Shown here: piece by piece, positions 11,869-21,499 of the stretch
Layout: each line of letters starts with the position of its first letter
Numbering within the stretch: the first letter of the stretch is position 1
From: Epiperipatus broadwayi
Taxonomy: Eukaryota > Onychophora > Udeonychophora > Euonychophora > Peripatidae
Length of the DNA: 64,000 nt
Reading direction: 5' to 3'
Assembly: GCA_028023455.1 (NCBI GenBank)
Contig: JAQFVV010006354.1
Coordinates: 250,001 to 314,000, forward strand
Notes under the pieces: generated by a model
What the model saw: only the letters and a program-made list of their open reading frames with translations
Databases searched by the model: none
Told to the model about the DNA's origin: nothing
Made by a program: the position numbers and the translations under genes

Positions 11869-13039
11869 AGCTACTCTAGTGAAAATGATTGTTAACATCG
11901 CTGTAAAAATAAAAATGATGTAGCAGTAATGCCACCACTCTTCATCGGCCCTTGGGTCATCATCTGCTGCTACAATAATATCCTGCTGCCCTGAAATGAA
12001 GAAAGGTCTAAAAAAGAACTTTCGAATGCTAATAGAAGTTTTCTGCCAACGAAGTACTTGCATTTCAATCACCGTGCACGTGACATACTTTAAAATGGAC
12101 TCTTAAAATTGAAAGGTAAATTTCCAAGCCACCACCTAATAAATAATCAATCTAGCCTAGCTAATCTATCAAGATTTCTTTTAATATATTATTTAACTTT
12201 GTTTTTGTTAATATGTAATTTGCTCTTAGTTAATTTCTATATATAATATGTAAATTGCTCTCAAATGATTCCTTTAAATTTAATTCTATCTCATATGCTC
12301 TAACTTTCTTTAATTTTGGTGCGGTCATTTATTTATTACTTGATTTTATGTGTGCTTTTTTTATTTGCCACTCTCAAACAAACTGGTGAGCTTAATTTAT
12401 AAAAATCTTTTCTATCATTTTTATGTAAACCTTTGTGAAGCAAGTTATTAACGTCTCCTTTTAAAACATAATGCAGTATTGATTAATACGCTTGCCAGAT
12501 TGTTTTACGTCAACATTTTGTTTATGCTTTAATATCAAAAAATTTATATATTTGTTTAACTCTGGATTTTCTACCGGGGGAAAATCCAGAACTCAAGCTA
12601 ATTGACGCTTTGAAATCTTATAAAATATTATTTATTTAATTCTAAAACAAGGGTGACTTAATTGTTTTACATATATATATATATAACTGCTAGTTATTTT
12701 CTTTTTTGTACTCTTCAAATATATGCTATGTATTCCAGTTATTGTAAAATCCACAAAGGTGAGATTGAATTATTTTAAATAGTAGGAAAGGGAAGGGGGT
12801 AAATCTTAATGTTTCTTTTACTAAATCAAATCTTCAAGTATATTTTAATAAATGAAATTTCTCTCTCTATATATATAACTGCATAACATATTATTTGTCT
12901 AAATTATACTACTCAAACAAGGGTCATTTATTTTAAAGCAGTAAAATTTATTCAATGTCGTTAGAGACATTCATTTGTACTGTGTTACCGACATTTAGCC
13001 GATCTTCGTGTATTATATATATATATATATTACGTGCTT

Positions 13040-13085
13040 CTAGTCTTCTAATCTGGGGGTTGCGACAAGTTCGAACCCATAGATT
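13040..13085 (+). repeat. tRNA-like remnant with B box
   Basis: TTCTAATCTGGGGGTTG followed by AAGTTCGAACCC resembles the anticodon arm to T-arm part of a tRNA. The upstream half is replaced by (TA)n, so this is a SINE head remnant or a tRNA pseudogene, not a working tRNA. Confidence 0.4.
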
Positions 13086-13147
13086 TCTTCTTGTACCTTG
13101 TTCCATAGATAGTTGAACTATCTGGAACCACATTTATTCTGTATAAA

Positions 13148-13335
13148 ATGCCTCTGGCGGTGATCCCGTAAGTTTGGCACACACTATGCATATCTACTTT
13201 CTTCATATTAAAAGGCCGCTAGCGGTGATTCCTAAGTTTGGCACACGCTACGCCCATCCACTTTTATGGTATAAAAAGGCCTCTGGTGGTGATTCCCTAA
13301 GTCGGCACATGCTATGCCCATCCACTTCGTTCTCA
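13148..13335. repeat. Three tandem copies of a ~66-bp unit
   Basis: Units begin near 13148, 13214 and 13280. Each contains a GGTGATTCC/CCTAAGT.GGCACAC core and a CCCATCCACTT-like stretch; the first two end in TTAAAAGGCC or TATAAAAAGGCC. Copies differ by a few substitutions and short indels. Repeats with TATA-like boxes of this kind occur in LTRs and 5' regions of retroelements, so it may be part of one, but no coding part is attached. Confidence 0.75.
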
Positions 13336-15223
13336 TCCAGAAGCCTGACCTTTTGCTCTTAGTTATTTTTAGGCTATTATGTCAGCACCGCAAACTTCTT
13401 TGTATATTATTATTTCTTTTGTTTCATTACCCAGTTTTTATGCTCTAATATTAAAATTGCGCTCTGCTTAAAATATATATAAATGCCAACTACTACTAGA
13501 TTTATTATTAATGTTATATATAAATTTATTTCAATCTTATACAATCCCACCGTCCCTGGTTTATATATCTATTTAAGAGTATATGCCTTGGGAAAAATAA
13601 AGCGTTCGTCTTACTATTGTTAAAATAATTTTTCATTAAATATTTTGTCATAGATTCAAATATAATCAAATATTTTCAAATGTATTTAAATGTATAGTGA
13701 ATCTCAGAACACTCCCCTAAATCATATGTTAGTCACCATGTTTCAGAACCATAACCCAAAGTGTTAATGGCAATATTATATAATTCTTTCTAATATTCGA
13801 TTGGCATCTTAATATTGGATCCACCAAAGACGTGTGTTAAAAAAATGAAATGACTGTAATACCGGAATGGAACTAGCTAATGCCACCTCCAGAACATCAG
13901 ATTGGTCTTCCAATGGAGATGTCATGGGAATTAAAAACAGGAACCTGGACTCTTCTACCATGAGCTATGAACTTTACAAATTAACAAAAAAAAAGTAATT
14001 AAGAACTTTCGTCATTTTTTTTAAAGATTCAGCTAATCTAAATTTTAAAATGAACTCTTATTTGATTTTCAAATTGATAATTAATGTTTAAATTATCTAT
14101 ATTTGAGTTTGCTAAAAAAAAAAAAAATCATTTCCATTTTTTTTTATTTCTATTAATATTTATTTGTATAAATTGTTTAAATGCATGAAATTTAAGTTGA
14201 GTATGGACATTGCATGGATTCGTTAGCGGTTAATTATGTTGTGGTTTTCATATTCGATTAGAATATATAAGTCATCAATGTCAATGCGGCATCTTATGAT
14301 GAATGCCATTGGGTTTCTTGTATTCCCTCTGCAATTGACGTTATCAATGACTTTGTATTTTGATCGGTTATGTTTATTTTGAAATATTTTTAACAGTGGA
14401 ATCTATGCAGCCGATCTATACTCAACATTATAAAACAAATTTTATAAAATTCATCTGTGCGAACATATATAAATGTTAAATTTAAGTCAGGCATGAATGG
14501 CTATATAGATTTGTAAAGTTATATTAATAAATTAGGGGAGGGTAATCTTAGGTTATTTGTTTTGTAGTTAAATTGAATCAATGGATTGGATATATCTATG
14601 TAATTAGTAGATGTAGTATGAGGTTCAGTACATGCAGAATCGCTGTATACGCCGCACAAACCCTTTTGCCTATGGATGGGATTGTAAGTTGGCAAAAAGA
14701 ACCGCAGTTCCTTCCTATGGAGTTTTTATTTTATTGTTCTTCTTGCCATACAGATATAACATTCCTGTATTGGACAAGAGTTAATATCTTCTTTAACTAT
14801 ACTGTTCAGATGTCCATTCCTGACAGTATAGTATATAGTGCTGTTGTATTTTCATGCTACATTGAATACATCAATGTATCAGATGGATTGATGCTGGTTT
14901 GACTGCAAGCTTTTGGCCTAAGGTTAAATAAGGGATAGAATATTTTCTTTTCAAATGCAAATCTATGTAGTTTTATTCATACGTGACAATCTTAAAATAA
15001 ATCTAAATTTCATCTGTGTAGATGATTTAAAATTTTAAAATAATAAGTTAAATTAAAAGAATATTAAAATCTAAAATAATAAATATTATTCCTCAAAATC
15101 TAAAATGATTCAAAATTTATATGTGCATAAATAAATGTTTGTGTGTTAATTACTGACAGTGGCTTTTATTTTTTTATATATATTTAAGATACAAATTAAA
15201 CAAGTTATTTATTATCTCTGCGT

Positions 15224-15335
15224 CTCCATGAGCTAGTTACATTGGGCTAATGGTCTAAATATTTAAATAAAGTGGAATTTTAACATCACGTATCTGCCTA
15301 AATTATAAATTTCCTAGGTTCAAATGCCTAGATGG
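15224..15335 (+). repeat. Possible tRNA-derived SINE head
   Basis: GAGCTAGTTACATTGGG..AATGG loosely fits an A box, and AGGTTCAAATGCC near 15317-15329 fits a B box. The distance between them is longer than in a tRNA. It lies at the right edge of the insertion in the Tigger element. Weak call. Confidence 0.35.
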
Positions 15336-15394
15336 CGCTCTTGTAGTGCAGATTACGGTAAGATTCGATCTTCACTTTCATTTGGATCGTTATA

Positions 15395-16020
15395 ATATGA
15401 AGCAAAAAGGTCTGGATTTCAAAATTTTATTACTTGTTGACAACACACCAGATCATCCACATTTAGAACATCTGCAACAAGCATTATTCAGCCATTACAT
15501 CAAGACATAATTGCAACTTTTAAACAATATTACAATAAATGCACTTTTCAATTTATATTGGATAAACTAGAAAATGAGTCAATAGCAGTAACTGATGTTT
15601 GGAAAAAATTTACAAACTTTGACTATATAAATCATGTTGCATTTGCTGTGACTCAAATAAAGCCATATACTTTAAATGCCTAGTGGAAAAGGGTTTGGCC
15701 TACATGTCTTGAAAACAGTGCAGCTATTCAAACATTGACGCTATCAGATGAAATAATTACTTTGGCACATAATGTCGGTGGAGAAGGTTTTGATTCCTTT
15801 AGCCAGAACGATATCAACAAATTGCTTGAGGATAATGCCTTAAATAACAATAATATTATTTTGTAATAAGTTTAGATACCATAGAAGATTTAGAAAAAGT
15901 TAATGAAACAGAAGTGAAACCTGTTCCTTTCTCAACTAAAATGATTCGAAAAGGTTTTCAACTTTCTAATCAATTGGAAAATCATTTTCTTGTTAATAAC
16001 ATTATTTATGAATGAGTTCT
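15395..16020 (+). pseudogene. Tigger transposase, C-terminal half
   Basis: Continuation of the transposase broken at 11868. It starts with GLDFKILLLVDNTPDHP, the second catalytic block with its aspartate kept (usually LDNAPGHP). Next is IIQPLHQDIIATF, where the third catalytic aspartate of the family's LLQPLDQ is replaced by histidine. Then come YILDKLEN-like sequence, VTDVWKKFT, and a long C-terminal tail including GGEGFDSF. The stretch usually containing VVFLPPNTTS is partly deleted just upstream of the third block. Frameshifts and stops are scattered. The tail reads to about 16020, where a trinucleotide microsatellite begins. Strong family match by residue pattern. Confidence 0.85.
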
Positions 16021-16030
16021 TAAATTCTTA

Positions 16031-16103
<73 letters not shown>
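16031..16103. repeat. (AAT)n-(ATT)n palindromic microsatellite
   Basis: About a dozen AAT units run directly into a similar number of ATT units, forming a near-perfect palindrome that can fold into one hairpin. It sits where the Tigger 3' end should be. Confidence 0.95.
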
Positions 16104-16109
16104 TAATGA

Positions 16110-17330
16110 ATTATAATTTCTGTTTCTTAAGATACCATGCACGTGTGTGTGCATTGATGTACAAACATTAATTTTTCATGCATATGTCTATAAGATAACT
16201 TTTGGACAAAATATCTTAGGAACACATATCATATTAGCAATTTATATTTTTATATCCTGTGTTACAAATATGTATTTGAATATAATATTAACAATTAATA
16301 ATATTTAAACAGCATCAAACTGTTGCACATGCGCTTTGAATTTTAAATATAAAATGAATGAATACTAACACTTCAACCACATGATACATTTAATATTGAC
16401 AATTGTTTATTTTTTATATTATTGTTTTAAATTATTCTCTGTTGCAAGATGGAGGTATATCCAAAATTAATCTGTATCTTACATTTTTTTCATCAATCTA
16501 GTAAAACATTTTATTTTATCTATTTACTCCATACTTTTTTCCTCCTTGCATCAAGCTTAATATTTTAATTATTTATCTGTTGTCATTTATTATAGCAATA
16601 AGTTTAATCCCACTTCCTTTCTTCTTTTTAATATCTTCACTTATCTCAGTGATATCTATTTGTTTTTTCATCCATGTATTTTACTCATGAATCCTCATTG
16701 TTACTTCAAACATACATTTTTTCATATTTTGCTTTGTTGTCTGAAGTTTTTCTATTGTTCTTTTATTAAGCATTAAAGTCTTAAATTCATTCATAAGTAT
16801 AAGTAAAATAAATGTATTTAAAATTTGTTTGTTCAACATATAGTATATATATATTTATTATTAAATTATTTCTACAAAATAATTTTATTCAAGTTTAGTT
16901 CTATAATTATCTTTATCTATTATATTTCTTTTATTATTAATTATCTATCTTCTAATTCATTACTATATTTTCTTTTTTGAAGTCATTTAACACTAATTTT
17001 GTTTTAGCATTTCAATTAGGAATATTTCCTGATGTTTTTCATGCATTATTATCAAAAATAATCATATTATAAGAAAAATTTACATGATTTAATAACCATA
17101 ATAAAACAAAGTTAGTGATTTGTGTTTTAATAATATAAACAAATTTATATACATTCCTTAGAAATTATTACACTTATAATGATAATTTTATGTATATAAA
17201 TTAAATAACAGTGCAGAAAGCAAGAGTTTTCATTATCACATATGCAAACATAAAATGAAATATTTACTCTAAAAGTATAAAACAAATAGTCATCTTATTT
17301 CTCTTTTCACATATTATATACTATTTAAGA
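16110..17330. other. AT-rich DNA, no gene seen
   Basis: Long pyrimidine- and A/T-rich stretches with no recognisable protein, RNA or repeat on either strand. Confidence 0.6.
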
Positions 17331-17332
17331 AC

Positions 17333-17474
17333 AACTTGTTAAAAGTAGGTGTCTTGCCTTGGGGGGTGGGGGGGTGGGGGCGGCTGCCTTTTTTTTTGGG
17401 GGGGGTTGGCTGGGGTGCGGGTTCGGCCCCCCCCCTGTTCTTTAAAAAAAAAAAAAAAACTTGTTAAAAGTAGG
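17333..17474. repeat. G-rich homopolymer island between 17-bp direct repeats
   Basis: AACTTGTTAAAAGTAGG occurs at 17333-17349 and again at 17458-17474. Between the copies lie about 108 bp of long G runs, T and A homopolymers and a few mixed bases, wholly unlike the surrounding DNA. Open frames here (17339-17561, both strands) are products of homopolymers. This looks like a low-quality read segment inserted at an assembly joint, with the flank written twice. Confidence 0.7.
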
Positions 17475-17561
17475 AGGAACATGATGACAAATTTCCACTT
17501 GTCAAAAGAAAATGTTATCTTTAAAGGTGATTTGAACTGCACTAAAACTCTCAAAATTTAA

Positions 17562-17740
17562 ATTTAAATTTTTTTTTCCCTTTCGGGCTGTGATGTGTCT
17601 CGTTTTTTTATTATTGTTGTTGTAGGTTTTAGTGAGTGGTGGAAAAAAAAAAAAAAAAAAAAGGGGGAAAAAAGAAAAAAATTCATATATATATAGTTGT
17701 TGAAAGTGATAATGATATATATATATATATATATAATATG
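17562..17740. repeat. Homopolymer and (AT)n low-complexity tract
   Basis: T runs, a poly(A) of about 20, a G run and an (AT)n of about 20 bp follow one another. No coding content; it may belong to the same artefact as the preceding G-rich island. Confidence 0.8.
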
Positions 17741-18679
17741 AATGGCAAAACATGATTCATCTTCTCTGGGTTTTCAGCAAATTGAAACAAATAGTAGCTT
17801 ACATTTCTAAAAATATATCAGATATCATTACATTCTCAAGTGATCATTTTCAAATTTGTTGGTAGCACACTATTACTGTAGCAATAGTTTCATTTGCATA
17901 GTATGAATAGTATAAATTTAATTAATAAATTAGTTGTGACAAGAATGCATTAATTTTTTTTAGTATCAACTATCTCAGCAATTAATAAGAGAACCTAAAA
18001 AACAAATTTAATAACATATTTAACAGGCAGAATTTAAAAAACCAAATATAGGATTAAAGATATAGACATCATAAGCAAACAGATTGCCAACTTTTTCAGA
18101 TAAAGACAAATATTGTATGTTGTACTTATTTTAAAATATATAGTCTCTATTAAAAAAAAATTACAGCAGATAGTGTAGATAATGCCAAATATAAAAATCA
18201 GATATCTCTTGGAGAAAATGTTTCTTAAAAAAAATCTAAAATGAAATTAATAACTATGACTAGTAAATCATTTTAGCAATGAATGTTATATCATCCATCA
18301 TTTAAAAACAGTTACATCCATTCTGATTGTCATTATTCTATCATAATTGAATATTTATGAAAAATAGCCACTGGCTGCATATTAATATAAATACTATTTT
18401 TGAATTAAAAATTAACTACTCATTACCTGAAAACTTTGGGTGCATATTGAAGCAGTCAATCTGATAATCATATTGAGCTTCACAGCCCATTCAGAATCTT
18501 CCATCACCAAACCATATTCAAACTTCATCCTTACACAGATATACACATTTATTTTTTTTTTCTGCTTAATTATTAAAATAATCATTGACATAGATATATA
18601 AATGTCTTAATTTAAATATCTTAAATGAATAAATATTTTATATTATTCGTATATGTGCGTAATGGATATATATATATAT

Positions 18680-19034
18680 ATATATATATCATAGGTGAGG
18701 GGAGATTATTTATAAAGTGTTTATAATATTAAAATATATTATGTTAATTTGTATTTTTAAAATTATATTAAATTTTATTATTTATTTTAGTAATGGTGGT
18801 CAAAAAGATGATGCAATACTGCTGAATATTCTCGAATGCAATTAAGTCAATTAACCAGAAATCCATTAGTCTGAATTAAAATGTTATAATTTTATAAAAA
18901 TAATGTAAAATCCATTAGTAGAAATTTTATTTACTTCAAATTTGTTTTAAAATCTCAGATTATATTTTAAAACAATCTTTCGAGAAATTCTTAGCAGGAT
19001 TGCATTGCCTTTAAAGCTTATAGGAACAAAGGTA
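18680..19034 (+). repeat. 350-bp direct duplication, copy 1
   Basis: From the (TA)n plus TCATAGGTGAGGGGAG to GGAACAAAGGTAT this matches 20687-21037 with only scattered substitutions and small indels. It has no coding frame. Right of this copy sits a perfect hairpin, while copy 2 continues into different sequence, so the shared boundary after GGTAT may mark the end of a mobile unit. Confidence 0.85.
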
Positions 19035-19112
19035 TCTAGTGAGAGGTATGGGTTTTGTTACAATGGTCCCACATTGGTTGCCATTGTAACAAAACCCATA
19101 CCTCTCACTAGA
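19035..19112. repeat. Perfect hairpin, 32-bp arms
   Basis: Arms 19035-19066 and 19081-19112 are exact reverse complements (TCTAGTGAGAGGTATGGG... ), with a 14-bp loop. Perfect arms in otherwise decayed DNA suggest recent origin. It starts exactly where the 350-bp duplication ends. Confidence 0.95.
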
Positions 19113-19314
19113 TAGAGTACACTACTGAATATATATCTACAATATAGCAAACATACATGCCTACATATTTATATTTAATTAAAATGGTTTTGACAAATAT
19201 TGTTATTCAAAACTTCTGGGTTCATTCTCATAACTGTAATAAATTCCCAATGTGTATTTATGGTCATCCAAAGTACTCCATGTGCCAATCTTATACAAAA
19301 AAAAAAATTTGATG

Positions 19315-19452
19315 AATAAATATCCAACCAAAAAAAAAACTTATGGGGGGGGGGGGGGGTTTTTCCTTTCCTTCGTTGTCGCCTCGCGGGGGCAGGCTTG
19401 GGGGGGGGTGTAGAGGGGGGGGGGGTATAATTTAAAAAAACAAATAAATATC
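19315..19452. repeat. Second G-rich island between short direct repeats
   Basis: AATAAATATC at 19315-19324 and 19443-19452 brackets about 118 bp of long G runs, A runs and a small GC-rich core. The structure repeats that at 17333-17474 and is best read as a sequencing or assembly artefact. Confidence 0.65.
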
Positions 19453-19879
19453 ACAATAAGATTTGTTTTGAGTTTCATTATCAAATCAGTTTCATTAAAG
19501 ACTTCTAAAGATCATTATTATTCTTTGATCTTCTAGATAAAAAAATAAAAAAATACTTCAACACCACTTTTCTTTCTATATTTAATATTATAAAAAAAAT
19601 GTAATTACTATTCTGTCATTTTGATACACACACATACGCCATTATTTCCAATAGATTTATCACACATAAATCAAGTAGTGAAGGTCGATACTAAGAAAAG
19701 TTTATTTCACGTGACCTCCAACAATAATTATGTTATTTATGTCCGCAATTAAATAAGACTTTAAGAAAATTTCATTAAATTAACTTAGATTGTCACCTTC
19801 ACTTATTATAAATGGTAAAATTTCTTTCTCATAGAAGAAAAGAATAAATCAGTACTTGAAGTTCTTTACCTGAATTGTC

Positions 19880-20340
19880 ACTGGGGAATTAGTGGAAGCA
19901 GATTTATTTATTTTAAAGACTTCAATTCATCACAGGTAATAACAGGTAATTCAATGCGAAGGTTCCCGATCTTCATATCCGTTGGTTGATGAGGTTCAGC
20001 TTGGTTTCACATTGGGAATTATATTTTATTCCAAGGCATCTTGATATTAATGGGCGAGGCAGCTACAGTTGGTTGGAATTAGGGATTAGAATCCAACATG
20101 GTATGTTCTTACCCCGACATTTCTTTTGGATCCACCATTATGTAAGAAAAATATTAAAACTTTTAATATTCTGGATTTACGATTTACTGTTCACGGCTGT
20201 AACTCTCCAGGGCCAAGACCCAATGCATTGTGGGTGACTCTTTTATAGCCCCCTCCATTTGTTCTAGAAGTTTCTTTTTGATTTCACTTCCTGTTTCCAA
20301 TGCTGATTAACCAGATCTGGTTGACGAGTGAAAACTTTTA
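19880..20340. other. Less AT-rich segment, unassigned
   Basis: The segment is noticeably richer in G+C. It contains ATGCATTGTGGGTGACTC followed by TTTTATAGCCCCC near 20220-20250, which is promoter- or LTR-like. An 83-codon open frame at 19986-20237 matches no family. It could be an LTR remnant or a single-copy non-coding region. Confidence 0.3.
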
Positions 20341-20663
20341 TCATAGCTTCCTTCGTATTTTTCAGACGCTTATTTCTAAGGTTACAGCCTTAGTAAATTA
20401 TTACATAGCTTTTATTGTAAATAAAAGAAAGTGAAATCTTATTTCTGCGGGAAACTTCTAGTTTTTTAAATCTAAAACAAAAATCTTGTTTCTTTTCAAC
20501 TACTTAATCCATTCGTACACACATTTGTCACACACATATATATCATTTCAAAATGACAGAGTTCCTCCCCCACGTTTGTGTATTTGTAACCACCACCATG
20601 TAATAAAAATTAAATTTTATATATCTATGTTTAAATACCGATTAATAATATTATTTGTGACTG

Positions 20664-20674
20664 GGTTCGAATCC
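20664..20674 (+). promoter_or_regulatory. B-box-like sequence
   Basis: GGTTCGAATCC is a perfect Pol III B-box consensus. It stands 15-20 bp upstream of the (TA)n that begins the second 350-bp repeat, as if a SINE head ended there. No clear A box is visible upstream. Confidence 0.4.
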
Positions 20675-20686
20675 ATTCTGTCACAA

Positions 20687-21037
20687 TATATATATATCAT
20701 AGGTGAGGGGAGATTATAAAGTGCTTATAGTATTAAAATATATTATAGTAATTTGTATTTTTAATATTATATTAAATTTTATTATTTATTTTAGTAATGG
20801 TGGTCAAAAAGATGATGCAATACTGCCAAATATTCTCGAATGCAATTAAGTCAATTAACCGGAAATCCATTAGTCTGAATTAAAATGTTATAATTTTATA
20901 AAAATAATGTAAAATCCATTAGTGGAAATTTTATTTACTTCAAATTTGTTTTAAAATCTCAGATTATATTTTAAAACAATCTTGAGAAATTCTTAGCAGG
21001 ATTGCATTGTCTTTAAAGCTTATAGGAACAAAGGTAT
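20687..21037 (+). repeat. 350-bp direct duplication, copy 2
   Basis: Matches 18680-19034. The copy is a few bases shorter around the AGATTATAAAGTG stretch. It is followed by unrelated sequence with more balanced composition. Confidence 0.85.
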
Positions 21038-21480
21038 GCATTGGGTCTGCAACTTGCAAATCTTGCAGATTGATAAAATAGATAAATTGCCTGGTGAACT
21101 AGCTAAAAGCATTCCAGAATAATTTCAAAATCATATAAAGTGGTCTGGATTTATATACCCTGAGAGAGCATATAATTTGAGAAGAGCAATGGTCAGTAAA
21201 ATCCATGCTCAATGTACCTTTGACTCAGTGTATTGTAGAAAAAAACTTCACTTTTTCTCACCGTTCCAGAATGCCATCTTTCCTTACACCACAGCCCAGG
21301 ATCCAGATACTCATAAACTATTACTATGAACCTATATACTGAATAATAAAAGTGCTACCTGCCTGAATAACCTGAACAAAACTAGATCTAGTCTACGATT
21401 GACGTTTTTTTTTCAAATCATCAAAAAATCGCTGTCAATCCTGAACAAAGTAACAAATCCATGTTGCTGCTATAACTGAT
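21038..21480. other. Less AT-rich segment after repeat, unassigned
   Basis: One plus-strand frame is open with few stops across about 21060-21330 and carries a varied residue mix (for example PFQNAIFPYTTAQDPDTHKL). It has no ATG at a sensible place and I recognise no family. AATAAA occurs near 21345. It may be the interior of the mobile unit whose 5' part is the 350-bp repeat. Confidence 0.3.
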
Positions 21481-21499
21481 AAATTTACATGTATAATTT

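Larger units (their letters stand above)
11870..15385. mobile_element. 3.5-kb insertion splitting the Tigger transposase
   Basis: The Tigger protein is interrupted after FLPEV near 11868 and resumes at RYNMKQKGLDFK near 15385, so the DNA between is a later insertion (or several). I see no long terminal repeats at its edges and no clear target duplication beyond a possible GAT. It contains a tRNA-like B box near 13067, a 66-bp tandem repeat with TATA-like motifs (13148-13335), an AATAAA near 13597 and a tRNA-like stretch at 15224-15335. A 109-codon plus-strand open frame at 14573-14902 matches nothing I know. It may be a decayed LTR element or a nest of SINEs. Confidence 0.6.
10428..16025 (+). 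mobile_element. Tigger/pogo DNA transposon, nested and split
   Basis: The left end is a Tigger-type terminus starting CACCTGGGTC at 10428 after a TA, with TTTTATGCGG following. A very similar terminus bounds the element at 45630-46695. Inside lie a TIGD1-like transposase in two pieces (11020-11868 and 15395-16020), a hAT-type MITE (10743-10942) and a 3.5-kb insertion. No right terminal repeat is visible after the coding end; an (AAT)n/(ATT)n microsatellite stands there instead, so the 3' end is probably lost. Removing the two later insertions leaves about 1.9 kb, in the usual range for a Tigger element lacking its 3' end. Confidence 0.75.

Noticed and set aside
14573-14902. 109-codon plus-strand frame in the Tigger insert
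   Set aside because: No recognisable motif, and the reverse strand is equally open. Probably chance.
16031-16103. Regular short repeats considered as a CRISPR-like array
   Set aside because: A simple trinucleotide microsatellite with no spacers. No array with spacers is present anywhere in the window.
17339-17561. Pro/Gly-rich open frames on both strands
   Set aside because: They are made by long C/G and A/T homopolymers in a probable sequence artefact.
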